The notes: a model not told the origin generated them from the letters alone. A stretch of 64,000 nucleotides of DNA from Paulownia fortunei (GCA_019321725.1 CM033113.1:3844001-3908000), one strand, 5' to 3'. Positions 1 to 14,300 are shown, counted from the first letter of the stretch. Numbers and translations are program-made.

Positions 1-3000
1 GTCCATTCCCCATCCATGAACAAGATCATTCTGACACAAGAAGAAACCTTTATCTAAGATTTATGGGAATGAGACAGCAATATCAAACTTTTCTAGATTG
101 GAAATTCAAATAATACAGATTAATGCAACTAAATCTCCAAGCTCATTTATTAGCTATACTTCGATGACAGTATGAACAATTTCTGAATCTAAAGTTCTCA
201 TCACTGCAACAAAATTACCTGTATTAAATGCCAGGCACAATGCCATGCTGATCTCGAAAATACAGGAGCCATACCTTCTACAAATCTGCAAATCTCCAAG
301 TGATTAACATGTTAGTCTAAATTGGAAAAACAATGGCACCATAGCTCTAGTTGGTACATAAAATTACCTAGGATAGAGTGGTTATTCTACTGTTTTTATG
401 TTTGTCGATTGGTATGTACAAAAATACTGAACAGTAACAATTTTGTCTTACCTTGTGCTATTTTCATGATCAAAGAACACATCTATAATTTTATATAGGA
501 GGATGCATAAGCACATTTCACAAAAAAATCATATCATATATGAGAAATAATACATGTTAAAGTATTTACTATCATAACTAAAACTGTGAAAAATGTCAGC
601 TAATGAAATTATCATATATTACTATGTATTATGTGACAATTAGTTATTTGTAGTGCATAGGATGTTGGTTAGAAGTATATATATTACGAGAAATTAGGAG
701 AAAGCTGAAGGTTGAGGATAGAAATTAACATGAATAAGCTGCTTGAGAAACCAACTGTACATCAGAATAAAAATAAAGAACGAGACAATTTTTAGAGTGA
801 TGATAATTTACCCACTGCATGGTGGCCCCTCGCTATCGTCTGAGCACTTAATACTACCTCTGGCATCATAGACTCTTCTGCTTAAATAAGAATATATGAG
901 TACCAAAAGCACCATACATGGAATTAAGAAGTCAAATCACATATATTTTGCACGCAACTCACCTATGGAATATATTCATTCTGTTTCTTATTGTGATCCT
1001 GTGATGTATACCAGTTGAATTTGGGTCCAAAGCTGGCTGAGATATTTCAAGCCCTTCTGATTTTACAATATCCAGATACCTGACCAAGGAGAAGCAAGAA
1101 AACCAAAAAAGTGGTTTCTAAAAGGAATTCTGAGCATTAAGGTAGGTAAAGCCTACAAGTTTGGATCGTAGTACTAATATTTCTTCTTTGCGACTTAATG
1201 AAGAATATGCAGAAAAGTAACTGCAGGAATTAAAATGTTGGTTCATTTTCAGAAGAAAAAGCATACTTTGGGGAAGGAAGAGGAGAGAAGACAGTTGCCT
1301 TCAGATCTTTTGATGAAAAATTTTAGTTTACTATAAACTTAATACTTAAAATTCTTAAAGAAGAAAGTAAAAGTTTCAAAAAGTTTTTTAATATTGTTAG
1401 ATAATATAGCATGCTAAGGAGAATAACTGGCACAAACAACTATCTAGGGATCTAATAACATTAAAAGAAAAAGAAATAAAATAAGTCATGCAAAGAGATA
1501 AATATAGTGCTGCAACAGTACCTTCCAGGGTGGAAATTTTCCACCCCCAAATCTTCATCCCACAAGAATATGTAATCATAAATAGACACAACAGCTGGAT
1601 GCAAAAAGCGTTTTGCAAACCACCTGAACATGAAAGAGAAAAAAAGGTAACCAAAAATAACATCTTATTAGAATAAAACCTTAGACTAATTGGCATCAAA
1701 CTAAAAAATGCAAAAAAAGAAAGAAATCTGCCATTTGATGAGTTCACGAGAACGGACAAGACTTTATACATAAAAGTCAAGATTTCAACTCAATTACCTA
1801 TCCAATTCCAGAGCCAATAACATATTTTAATATAAGACCCTAAGTCAGGTGATCAATGACCACGGCCAGAAATTCATTTCCTTCTTTTTCCGTAATCAGC
1901 CTTTTATATAAGTCCTTATATACTCCTGCTAGTTACAAAGCACAGATGGCTACATCAGAAGCAGTCTTAACTAACCAATAACCATGCTCCTAACAAAAGA
2001 TTAATTAGTTAGACTTTGTCGATATTGTAGACATGGAAATTGCATCAGTTTAAATTCTCCAAAAAGCACCACATATAGATAACTATTCGAAAGTAAGATA
2101 ACCAAATTTCATATATAATATACCATGAAAAAAATTTAATTTGGCAGACTACAGGCAAGAAAGAGGATCAACAATTTTAGGGCTTACCATTTTGTTTGGT
2201 TGTGAGCAACTATATGTATAGCTTTCTTACTCCATCCCAGGTCCCACCACCCATCCAAGTTGCCATCATAGTGAAACAAAATAATTGTGAAATTTTCTGA
2301 AAGAAACTGAACCCAAAAGAATTAGGCGATGAATGTGAAGAATTATTAAAGTAATAGATCATTGAATTTCTCTACTATTTAAACATCAATAGACAGTTGT
2401 ACCTTTTGAACAATAGTATCAACATTCTGCTTCTGCTCAATTCCAACAGGCATTGCTAGCAAATTATTAGAGCTCCGAACACCGACCTAAAATTTCAGAG
2501 GAATGCAGATTTGATTATTGACTACAAAACCATCATAAGTCATCAGAAGACAGCAAATGTATGTGAAATTTCATAACCATGTATCAACAATCAGTCAATA
2601 AAAAATTGGAACACTAACAAATGAGATAAAGGGGATAAAGATGATAAATGGCATATAGACTGTACAGTCAAAATAAATTTTACCTTTGATTTCGAACTGC
2701 TTGTTGTCCATAAAGGCTTTAACTCCAGGTCAGACCTAGCTTCAATGATACCATGAGGCAAACTGTCCAAACTTTTGGAATCTACGCCTGAATCCTAGAC
2801 CAAACCATATTCACCTCAGTAAGCAAATAAAAAATAAATTTTTATGTAATAAATGATTACACTATAAAGAATGATACTGAAAGGGTTAAAAATAATGTGA
2901 CAAGAAGATACTTTAATAGGATAAATACCTTTAATGTATAGAAAGGATGCAATTTTGACTCCATCTGATGAGAAGGCAGGGAAAGAAGTGGAAGTGATTG

Positions 3001-3477
3001 TCATGGACAAGGACTTACAAAGAAAATTAGTTATCATGGCAATGATAAGAAGATTACAGCTTCATAATCTCATTGAAGTGAAATTCATCAAAGCAGTTGT
3101 TATTCCATATTTATATGAGAACAATTAACGATTGAAAAAAATATCTGTTGACAAACCTCTGTCTGTTGATACTGATAATTTGTGGTCCTATATATAATGA
3201 ACAGCATTACTGTACAGACAACTCCCATAAACGGCAGCTGTTTCATCTTTGCTCCGAGTGCTCTCTGCAGTTCTATTTACAAGTTAAGCACATTTACCTT
3301 CACAAGTAATATTGCTCCTACTTACAGAGTTAAAGAGTTTGAACACGGAATATAAATTCTACAAATGTGGTTTGAGTCAGAAATTAAACAAATAAAGTAA
3401 CATTGCAGGCCACATACCCTGTCAAATAAGAAATGCCGTTTCTTCATCAGCCACCTCCATGACTTGGGTGCCTTCAT
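1..3477 (-). CDS. DUF707 family protein, 5' part (C-terminus beyond the window)
   Basis: Nine introns and ten coding segments fit in phase: 3418..3477, 3157..3264, 2684..2794, 2403..2486, 2188..2306, 1522..1623, 963..1079, 812..877, 219..285 and <1..30 (288 codons visible). The product matches plant DUF707 proteins, which public annotations call 'lysine-ketoglutarate reductase trans-splicing related'; their biochemical function is unknown. An N-terminal basic stretch precedes one hydrophobic anchor (GVVCTVMLFIIY), suggesting a type II membrane protein, perhaps Golgi. Family hallmarks follow in order: SLPHGIIEARSDLELKPLW, LLAMPVGI, FHYDGNLDGWWDLGWSKKAI, WWFAKRFLHP, YDYIFLWDEDLGVENFHPGR, GLEISQPALDP, PPCSGFVEGMAPVFSRSAW and QNDLVHGWGMD, where the window ends. 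The region resembles a glycosyltransferase-like fold with an acidic DED motif (inference). The start at 3477 follows an in-frame TAG; a second possible start is the Met at 3246. Confidence 0.9.
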
Positions 3478-5215
3478 AGGCAACTATGGGTTTTCATAGT
3501 CTCACAAAAACTGCAATTAATGTGTGTATATCTAATTTAATCAGTGGTCTATGGATGCATATGACTCTGCAAAAAGACTTGCAATAGTCTCCGACTTCTA
3601 AATAATATGTGGTTTAATTCGATAATATAAGAATTACTCTCCTTAGGTATTCCTCATATCAAAATCATCATGATACTTAAAATAGAGACATGCAAGTAGG
3701 GCGTTACAAATATCAGCGTCACCATCAGAAGCCATCTAATGGCTCAACTTAAAAGCAAAAGTAGAAAATACACATAAACGAGCTCACTGCAAACTTCAGC
3801 ACCATGTGGTCAATTTATTGGTTCTCACATTGCCTTAATGAGAAAAAAAAATCTGTCACCTTCTCAATCCTATTACCCCAACTCTTAACATTTTCTGAAA
3901 TGCAATTCAACACATAAGAACAAATGGAAGATGAAACTGTGACATGCAGCTCGTGTGAGGTGCTCATAGTGCACTTCTATCTTGTTTGCATATGTGCTCA
4001 CATGGAGTAGGTGTACAAAAATTATACCCAAGATGTCACAAAGAGCACAATAATGTCCGCACAAAAATTAGGAAGCAACCACTGAATTATATTTCCATTT
4101 CACCCACTTCTTGAAATGATGGGGGAAAAAACAAACAAAAGAAAAAATGAAAGCAAGCCAAAAACCATGTAGTGTTTTCTTCGTTCCTTTATTATTTTCT
4201 TTGTTGTTTTTCTGTTCATTCAAGGTACAAGATTTTAAATCAAAGTGAGTGCACTTTGAACTGAATAGTAAGGCATACAAGCCTGAGTCACAGAATTTCA
4301 ATTTTTAATTTATAAATATAGATAATTTCCCAAAAGACAAGTTTTTCCAACAGAATCATACTAGAAATAAAATCAGAAAACTTGCACTCATATGCATTTT
4401 ATAAAGTCGAATAGTGAAAATTTATTTTTCTTTTTTCCGCTTTGCCCTTTGGATATGATCAAAGAACTAGAACGTTCACCATTAAAGGGAAGAAAAAATG
4501 AATTAATCAGCATTTATGACTCTCAAAAAACAGAAACATTTTCCTTCTTTTTATTGATCTTTTAAATAGGTTAACATCAAAACCATTTAATCAAACAGCA
4601 TATATTAACAATTAATTCAATCATCTCAGTTACCAAAATGAAACGGAAAAATAAAAAACAACAATCCAAACTATACGTATTCCCACACGAAATTTCAAAA
4701 ACTGGATCGAGGGTTCAATTGTCATTTGCCAATCCACCCCATTTCTATACAGCAAAAACAAAAACAAAAACAAAACCCCGCCACACACACAAAAAAGAAA
4801 AGAAAATAATAACAACAATAATAATGAATTCAAGAAAAAACACGAAACGCATACCTATCTCGCCACAGATTCGACTAATCCGAGGCAAGCGTGTTCAGCA
4901 CGTGATTGAATTCCCAGCTGAAATCAAGCTCCAGATAAATCCTATGTTCGTATCACCTCTGTGTGTATCTATACGTATAAGAAAAAAAGAATAAAAAAAA
5001 CGTATAGATAGAAGTGGTTGTGTATGTGTAACTGTGTGTATGTGTGTGAAAAAATGGAGGACGACTCGACGGAGGGGAGAAAGATTGAAAGAATAACAAG
5101 CGCCACGTATAAAGCGGAGAAAATTGTTGGAGCGCACACCGTGCTATGGATTTTGCAGAAATATGAACGCACCAACACTCATACAGTATCACTAATAAAA
5201 AAAGATTAGTGTTAC
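3418..5215 (-). other. 5' leader of the DUF707 gene, with intron
   Basis: A leader exon probably runs from about 5215 to 4855, where the donor G|GTATGCG is read on the minus strand. A long intron then reaches the acceptor ATTGCAG at 3511-3512, and exon 3418..3510 carries the probable start codon at 3477. The first leader exon is pyrimidine-rich on the minus strand (CT/TC runs opposite 5040-5100), typical of plant leaders. The transcription start is inferred from the TATA box. The 1.3-kb intron (3511-4854) shows no coding signal. Confidence 0.55.
3474..3497 (-). CDS. Short upstream ORF overlapping the DUF707 start
   Basis: Within the leader exon, an ATG at 3497 opens a seven-codon reading frame (MKTHSCL). 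Its TGA stop at 3476-3474 overlaps the main ATG (3477-3475) in the arrangement ATGA. The two frames differ by one base. Such overlaps permit termination and re-initiation, or reduce translation of the main frame; whether it is used here is inference. Confidence 0.4.
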   Translation of the reverse strand: MKTHSCL

Positions 5216-5245
5216 TTAATAATATTTTAATAGCACTAGTGTACA

Positions 5246-5254
5246 TTTATATAT
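5246..5254 (-). promoter_or_regulatory. TATA box of the DUF707 gene
   Basis: The minus strand reads CCTATATATAAATG here, a near-consensus plant TATA box. A start about 30 bases downstream would be near 5215, directly ahead of the pyrimidine-rich leader. The position is plausible but unsupported by transcript data. Confidence 0.5.
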
Positions 5255-5256
5255 AG

Positions 5257-8200
5257 GGAGGGATTTGACCCATATGAGATAATAAATGTAATAATATCAC
5301 TATAACTTTCACATGTACGAGACAAGGAAGTAATTGGACCACGTTGATTAGTATTCTCCGAAAAGAAGTACTTAAATCTGCGTGGAATATATTATGTTCC
5401 ATGAAAATTAATAAGATTAAGGAAAATTAAGTCCATGTTATATTAGGGTAATTAATAAGATTAAGTGTGTTCGGAGCACTTATAACATCCTCGTACACTT
5501 CCTTAATATAAGTTACATTAAAGATTCTAACAATAAAAATCGAACTTAAGCAATTTTTCAATAGCTAATCAGAGTTTAATATTTACATAACTCGATGATG
5601 AATCCAAGTAAATAAATCAACAAATCAGATCATAATTATATATTTCAATGATACGATAAAATATACAGGGACAGACTTTGGAGGCCAGATTAATATTTTT
5701 TTTAAATAATGACAAAAATATATTTTTAATCATATTAAATATAATTTTACCATTTACAGGGGAATTTTAAATACAATAATTTTATATGTAAAATTTATTA
5801 TATATTTAAGATTAAATATAGTTGAATATAAAATAATATGAGCATCATCATGGCTCCGTCCTGTAATCTTATTAAGATCTAATCAGTTAAATTGATTTTG
5901 CGAATACGAACTTCAGACAATATATTATCAACCTCTATGCTTATATTTGTAACAAATCTTCCTTTATATGTAAGTTTTATAAAATAGGTTATTTTACACT
6001 ATTTAATGCCACTATTTAATATTATGACATGGAAAAGTCATGTGTTTTTCTTATTGGATCTGTATTTAAATAAAGAATTTGAATTTGAATATAGAATATA
6101 CAAGAATTATTTTAAATGACCACATATAAAATAAATTTGAAATCTAACATAATAATTCAAAAAATAATTTAAAATAAGAATTTAAAAATTTAAAATCCAT
6201 TATATTTTATATATATGAGATTTAAAATCATAAATGGGATTTGCAATTAGCTCTTTAAGATTCTCTAAAAATTTAATCAAAGTGTTTGAGTGCACGATGT
6301 TTTTACTACTTAAAATGAAATTTCAATTGCTTGTGTTATATTTACGCCAGAATATGAATTTCAGTATCAATTAGAAAGTTAGACTTTTTATTTTTAATTC
6401 CTTTTTACAATGGTTATATTTGAAATTAGGTTACAACTTAGGATGTGATGTACTTTTTGCCGAATATATACTTACACACGACAAAGACCCAAGAAAAAAA
6501 AAATCTTTTTGGTCTTTTTACCATTTTATTTGGTTAATTTAAAAAAAAAATAAAAATAAAAATAAGAACACCCAAAGTCTCAATACAAAGTGAGTTATTG
6601 TTAAATAATAATAGATAATTAAATTAAAAAAATAAAAACACTTTATAAAACTAGTCAAGTTTTGTTAATATGAATATATATTATCAAATATTGGGAGGCC
6701 TAATTTTGAAAAAAATAAACATGATGTCTAAAACCTACAAGAATATGAAGCAAAATAATTCTCACAATCCACTCCAAAATGAAAAATAATAATAATACTA
6801 ATAAGAACGCCAACAAAGTTGGATTTGAGAAAAAAATTATTCCCATAACTCACCTCGACAAGAAAATAACAACAACAATAGCAAATTCCAAGTGTACTAG
6901 AAAACAATAAAATGGAAGGAAATAAGAAGGAAACATTTCAAATACAAAAATATTAATACATTTTTGAACCAAGATTGGTTTTTATATCCATTCAAGTTCA
7001 AGATATGCTAATACATTCTGTAGATCCTACAAACTAACAAATTTTCAGACATCACTCACGGGAATCATGTGAATTTGCATTTGCAAAATTGCTGCACTTT
7101 TGTCTTAATTAGTTTAAGATTATTCCCACTGTAGCATGACCACATGGAATGGACCAAATTTAGTAGCCAGCCAATAAGATTATGGAATCTGTTGAAAATC
7201 ACACCTTTTTTTAAAAAATAAATAAATAAATAAATAAACATATCATTCAATCAAAATCAGTATAACCAATTGTTTTATATCAAAGGAGGTATCCAATTTA
7301 ATAGGAAATTAGATTAATACTCAAACTTGTGTGGGAGGTAAATTCAAGATGTCTTAATTCTATAGGCCTCAACTAATTTTAGTGGATCCAAAACTAATTA
7401 GTAGTGCCATAACAACTAATTAATTACTTTAAACAAATACTAAAAATAAAGTTGAGCTCTGACATTCGGATTCCATTCCCATTTTTTATTCAACTAAGAA
7501 AAAAAAAAAAAAAGCCTTTTCTTTATTGCTTTCTCCCTCTTCAATAATTACACGTTTGTTGTTTTTGGTATGGTATAGCTGGGGAAGGTTTGGAGTAGAC
7601 ATGGGAGCCAATTTGGAGAGAGTTTACTAAAAATTAAGATTCCTCCAAATAAGATTTATTAGGATTTAAAAAATTTATATTGACCATTAGACTTGTTTTA
7701 TAAATTTAAAAAAATTTAAAAATATATTTTTAAAATAATATTATTAAAATTTTCTAAAAATAATATATTTTTAAAAAATTAATATCAAGTATATATAAAT
7801 AAAACTAAATAGAACTGGTTCAGAGTATGATAATTTTGAAAATAAAAATTCAATACTCACGAACCTGTTTAAAAAATAAAAAATCCGCCCCAGGATGATA
7901 ATCGGGTTTAAATCCAGTACCGATCCGAACTCGGAGCGATATAAACCCGATTATCATCCCCAATTTGGAGAGATTTCAAAGTTGATGAGGTCAGCAAATG
8001 TAATAGTATTATAGTTGAATCCTAAATGGAGCTACGGTCTCCAAGGAATACAATATAAACGATAAACATGTAACTAATTGAGTAGTACTCATTATGTAAT
8101 GTATATTTATTACGGTATGATGGAAAATGTTTTTTTTGTTTAATACAGCAGTAGACCTGGGTCTTGTCGGGCACCTGCCCTCCATTCAAGGTGGCTGCTG

Positions 8201-8391
8201 CTATTGGACTTTAATTGGCCCATCATCCATCCTTGGAGTTTCTGCTTTTATGGCTTCTTAGTGGTAATAAGAATTAACATTGGTAGTATTAATTTCTCAA
8301 AAAAATTAACAAAAAATGTAACAAGCAGAACATTTATATAAAAAAAAAGGAGCGACTTTTGTGCACACGGTGTCGATGTTCATAAACATAA
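5257..8391. other. AT-rich intergenic region
   Basis: No protein or RNA gene is recognisable. The interval holds the DUF707 promoter at its left end and presumably the 3' UTR of the SANT/bromodomain gene at its right end. It also holds an (AAAT)n microsatellite at about 7217-7239 and a perfect inverted repeat at 7893-7959. Short open frames here are AT-rich and resemble no known family. Confidence 0.7.
7893..7959. repeat. Perfect 18-bp inverted repeat with 31-nt spacer
   Basis: The left arm at 7893-7910 (ggatgataatcgggttta) is the exact reverse complement of the right arm at 7942-7959. The spacer is GC-richer than its surroundings. It lies at one end of a degenerate AT-rich stretch (about 7600-7960) with the look of an old dispersed repeat. 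It could form a hairpin in DNA or RNA; no miRNA or transposon family is recognised. Confidence 0.8.
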
Positions 8392-11300
8392 TCACTTTAG
8401 AACTCTTTTTCTTTGTTTTACAGGAGAACTTTTAGGTCGTGCATCAGCCAATTCAGGTTTAACCTTTGCTGGCCGCTTCAATCCTTTCTTAGCCTTCAAC
8501 AAGGAATGCAGTGAAACATTGTAATCAGAATCACACGGTTTCTCCAATGCTTTGGGAGTATTGGCAGGGACAATATTCTCAACATTGGACAATTTCTCAG
8601 AGACGTTGTCTTTACATGGTGGAGGGCGAGGGCGAGCGCTACGTGGCTTCACAGGAGGATTAAATGGAAGAAAGGCCGATGTAGCTTCGTGGCAAGGTCC
8701 CCTGCAATGTTGCTTGTACTCATTCATGACCAAGTGTCTGAGAGAGAGTGCTGATTTGTACTCTCGTGTTCTTCTTGAGTAAAACACCAGGGCATTGTTT
8801 GCCAGCAAAAGCAAGTCCCGGAAGAGTTCTTTTGCTGATTTGATGGATTGTCCGATGATTCTTGATCTTATCATGCCAATGTCCAAATGCTGCCTGATAA
8901 CCTTCCTGTATCTTGCTCGTTTCTGTTATTGATAACAAATATAGTTCATTCTATAGGAGAACAATTTTTTATTTTTTTTAAGATTTAGTAAATTGCAAGG
9001 AGATTCTGAGTCCAAAGTCATCCATTGTGCTCGTACCTGACTGTCCATCCGATGTCTGAAGACCACTGCTGGTTCAGTCCGCGCAATGGATTGGAATATT
9101 TCCATCAAAACATGTCTTTTGACAGTGTATGCACCTCCGTTGTGATTATTCATGCCAGAGTCTCTAATTATCTGATCACAATTGGAGGTGGATGCATCCT
9201 TCTGTGTAGTAGAGACAACATAAGAAGAACCCAAGTTGTCACTCTCATCCACACTCCCTTCTTTAACTGCCCGAGTACAATCCTTCCTCTTTCTCTGACC
9301 TCGTCTCTTCCTAATAGTCACTCCTTGCCCATAACCACCCTCTGCCAGCTTCTCGATGCTTAAATCTTTATCATGATCAGATGAAACTGAGGCATCAGGC
9401 CTTGTATCTGTCTCCATCTCTTGATGATGACGTTCACATAACCAATTTGTCCTTGTCCTGGTGTCTTTGGTGAAGCTTCCAGCAGAGTGTTCATCCTTTG
9501 ATATCTTTTTGCTGGAAGACTCAGTGCCATCTGAACTCAATGCAGGTAAAGGTGATTCAGTCTGGCTCGCACCATAAACAGCCTGATTGGAATTTTGTTT
9601 CTCTGCCTCCAGATATTTAATTTTTGACTCCAGAGACCTGGAAATACGACAGCATCAAGACTTATGAAAAGAAATATGAACAGCCCTAGATAAATTCTAT
9701 AGAAACACAAAGAAAGAAGAGGACTAATATCAGATAGCACACAAATAACCAATCACAGTTTCCAAAAGCCAAAGCATGCGTCAAGTCATGGCTGCTATTA
9801 TGCTATACAAGACATTTAAAAGGCCTCCTAATCTTTTATCTTTTAATCCGATAGAAACTAATAGAATAGCTGCAACAACATAATTACTAGAGTCCTTAAC
9901 CTCATTGTCCCAGTAGCAACCTCAACCATACAAATCATGGATTTGACACAGCTAAGTTAGTATAGCAGGCACACTTTTTTGAATGACATGAATTGTACCA
10001 GAGGCTGCTGTATATGTATATGGGTCGCACATGCGCAGGAAATTTAGACATTCAGTGTTGACAAAACGTGAAGTAGTTTTATTAAGTGCTGACACAAAAT
10101 GCATGTATCATTGTGCTAACCCTATTACATCTTCCGATCTTGCCAGTTCTCGCTTCAGCTCTGCCACACATTGCTTTCTCAGCTCTTCAAACCAAGCCCT
10201 GAGGCATTCATAACAATGTGGCATAACATTAGTACTAAATCGGCTTTACATGCTTCACACTAGCAAAATTAATTAGCCAACTTGCAAAATGCCTTAAAAA
10301 GATTAGTTTAATTTTTTTTTTCTGATGAAAGGACGTTAGAGAGAGACAGGGATGGGAGTGGAAACAGGTGAAGATTGGTCGTATCATGTCTCACTAGATG
10401 CTTTAATTTGACACATAACGGCGGTAGTACCCCAGCAAATCATTAAACAGCCACGTTTAATGCTAAATGGTTTCTAAGTGGCATAGAAAACCAAGTTCAA
10501 TCATGAGAGGAACATTAACTCACCCGGAGCCCGAATAACGCTTTTGCAGGTCCTCGTACTTGGCTTTACAAATCTGCAACCAAGGGCAGGTTTTCTTGAC
10601 ATTTTCCAAAGTGAAAGATACATGAAAGAAATATAGATAATATGTCCATGTATCTTTTTTTCCTTCAGTTTTTATTATTAGATAGAGGCCATTTGAGAAG
10701 GTGCATTATCAGTAACTAACTGCATGGATTGTGATTACGCTGACTTTTACACTACATAAGTCACAAAACATTATTCTATATGGAATATATGTCGCTATAA
10801 ACTTCAAAGTAGTATTTTTGGATAGGTATTGGCAACTATAACACAGGTTACAAATGAGATACAATGGGAGGACACAGTGTAAGCATGAACACTGATGTTT
10901 AACAGCCAACATCAATGAATGGAGCCTATCAACCAAAAAAAGAATACTTTAGAATTTATAAAAGCAAATTGCATTATAAACCCTTCAAGTTCACAAACCC
11001 ATTAGTTCCCTTGAGTTAGTGTTGGAAAAATTCTGTTTGTATTATTTAGTTTTTTAGAATAGAGGAGAGTTAATTATGGATACCTGATTTCAAGGGTTTT
11101 GATAGGCAGACAATTTTTTTTCCACATGTATAAGAAGGGTAGACATGTATGATCAAATTAATGAAATACATATTCATCCTATGATTTTCCACATGGTATC
11201 AGAGCCTTAGTCTCTCTTATGGGAATTACAACATTTCGCCTTCATAGCCCGCCACTGGTAAATCGCCACTGCAAATGGTTCATTAAGCACCGTGGCTGGT

Positions 11301-14300
11301 GTTGGAGATGTTAAGATTAGTTTTTCATTTGTTGTTAAGAATGTACTTCATGTTCCTAAATTGTCAACTAATCTTGTTTCTATAAATAAACTCACTCATA
11401 ATATGGGAATGTAAAGTAATCTTTTATCCTACCCACTATTTATTTCAGGACCAGGGTTTTGGGAGGATGATTGGACATGCTAAGGCAGAGAATGGACTAT
11501 ACTAACTAGAAACATATGACAATCCAAGTGTTAACATGAACAAATTACCTTTTTCATTCCTTTCCGAGCATTCCTTAACCGATAAAGATAAAATATGACT
11601 TCACCATTTGAGACTTGGACACCCTTCCTTTGATATTCTTAAGATTATGTTTCCCTCTTTATTCAAAGGGTTAGGCAATGAACATTTTTATTGTGATGTA
11701 TGTGAGTTGAAAAAACACAGACGAGTACTCTTTCCTCAGTACTAGAAGAAGTTTCATTTCTTTTGCATTGATTCATAGTGACATATGAGGTCCATTTAAT
11801 ATTTCTAATGTTTCTGGGGTTAGGTGGTTTGTCTCTTATATTGATGATTGCACTAGAGTCACTTGGATCTTTCTACTTAAATCAAAATTTGATGTGAGCA
11901 ACGTGTTACCAAATTTCCACAGCATGATCAAAACTCAATTTGGAGTTCAAATTAAGATATTTAGGTCAGATAATGCGAGAGACTATTTCAATTCTCTCTC
12001 CATATTTTCAACACGAGGGGATCATCCATGAATCATCATGTGTCAATACCCCACAACAAAATAGCATAGCCAAGAGAAAAAATGGACACCTGCTTGCCAC
12101 AACTCGAGCCTTTCTGTTTCAAAAAAACATACCAAAAGCCTACTAAGGGAAAGCCGTTCTTATAGCCACACACCTTGTAAATAGATCACCTTATGGGGTT
12201 TCGGGTTTTAAAAGTCCTACAGATGTCCTCTTACATTTTTACCCGAATTTTGGCACTACAAATAACCTTGTTCCAGAGTATGTGGTTGTATGTCATTCGT
12301 TCATGTTCACAGTTAACACAGAGGAAAACTAGATCCAAGAGATATACGACGTGTCTTTTTAGGGTATTCCTCAACCTAAAAGGGTTACAAATGCTATCAT
12401 CCACCTACCAGAAGATTTTATATCAGTGTAGATGTTACATTTGATAAAAATGCATCCTATTTCACCAAACCTTATCTTCAGGTAGAACCTACATTTGTGG
12501 AAGATAAGGATAGAGACTTGTTTTTACTTGACCTCTCAACTTCTTTATCAGTACGTGTTCCTTCTATTCCACTTGAACCCAAGCTTTCACAACCAAACTT
12601 TCTAAATATGAGCCTCCACAAACTCAGCCTGAACCTATACCCATACCTTCCATTCAACCAATGCACCCAATTCAACCCGAATCCGAACCTTCACAATCCC
12701 AGTTGGAGCCTTTAATTTCACCAAGCCATATCTCAGAACTTGTGACTAAAGGTGATGAAACTTATGATAACACAAAATATTCTCAAGTGTACTCGAGGAA
12801 GATAGTTTCAAAACACAAGTCCAAGCATCTAACTCTAATTCTGGAAATGAGGTAACACCTTCTAGTCCTTTTGTGCAAATTAAACCTATATCTGATAGTG
12901 ATTTACCTATTGATATTAGAAAACGAACCAAAGAGTGTACTAAACATCCATTATATCCACTTTCACACTTTGAATCATTTAAAAAATGTTCACCGTTTCA
13001 TAAAAGTTTTCTCATGAGCCTTAACACTATATCTATCCCTACTACACTATCTGAGGCTTTAGCTTGTGAAAACTGGAAACATGCCATGAATGTTGAGATG
13101 TAGGCTTTGCAGAAAAACAAGACTTGGGAGGTAGTCGATTTACCTGAAGGAAAAAAGCCAATAGAATGCAAATGAGTGTTTACTGTGACGTATAAAGCGG
13201 ACGACTCACTTGAAAGGAATAAGACTAGGCTAGTGGCTAAAGGTTATACTCAAACTTATGGTGTTGACTACCAAGAAACCTTTGCCCCGTGTGGCCAAGA
13301 TGAATACAGTCAGAATTTCACTATCTTTAGCACTTAACTATAATTGGTCCTTGCAACAGTTTGATGTGAAAAATTTCTTCTTACATGGAGACCTTAAAAA
13401 TGAGATATATATGGAGGTCCCACTTGGATTTAGAAGAAATTTGGCAGCTAACAAGGTATGCAGATTGAGAAAACTTTGTATGGATTGAAATAATCCCCGA
13501 GAACTTGGTTTGGAAGATTTACTAAAGTGATGCTAGATATGGATATAAACAGAGCCAAGGGGACCATACACTATTCATTAGACATTCAAGTTCAGGTAGA
13601 GTTACAGCTCTCTTTGAGACAATGTTTGGCAAATGAGTTTGGGATAAAAGATTTAGGGAGATTAAAATGATTCCTAGATATTGAAATGGCACACTCAAGA
13701 TAAGGAATCTTAGAAGTACATTATTGATCTCTTAAGAGATACCGGGAAATTGGCATGCAAGCCCGCAGACACATTAATAGATCCTAATCACAAGCTCTCA
13801 GAAGCAGAGGAAGATATTGCCGTGGATAAGGAAATGTATCAGAGACTAGTTGGGAGACTTATTTATCTTTCTCACACAAGACCTGATATTGCTTAACCCA
13901 AAAGAAGTCCATTTGCGGACTGTCTACAAAGTGTTGCACTACCTCAAAGGAGTGCCAAGAAAAGGCATCTTATTTAAAAGGAGTGTTGATGGACTAATAA
14001 TTAAAGCATACACGGATATAGATTATGCTGGATCAATGATAGACAAGAGGTCCACTTCTGGATATTGTACTTTCCTTGGTGGGAATTTAGTAACATGGAG
14101 AAGAAACAAAATATAGTTGTCAGATCAAGTGTGGAATCAAAATTTTGAGCAATAACACAAGAAGTTTGTGAGTTATTATAGTTAAAGATCATCTTAGAAG
14201 ACTTGAAAATTGTTCTAAAATTAGGAAATCTCCCACAATGCTTGTCAAAAGTGGGCAGATACCCTTAGGACATAGGCTACTAACCCCCTATGGTCATGAA

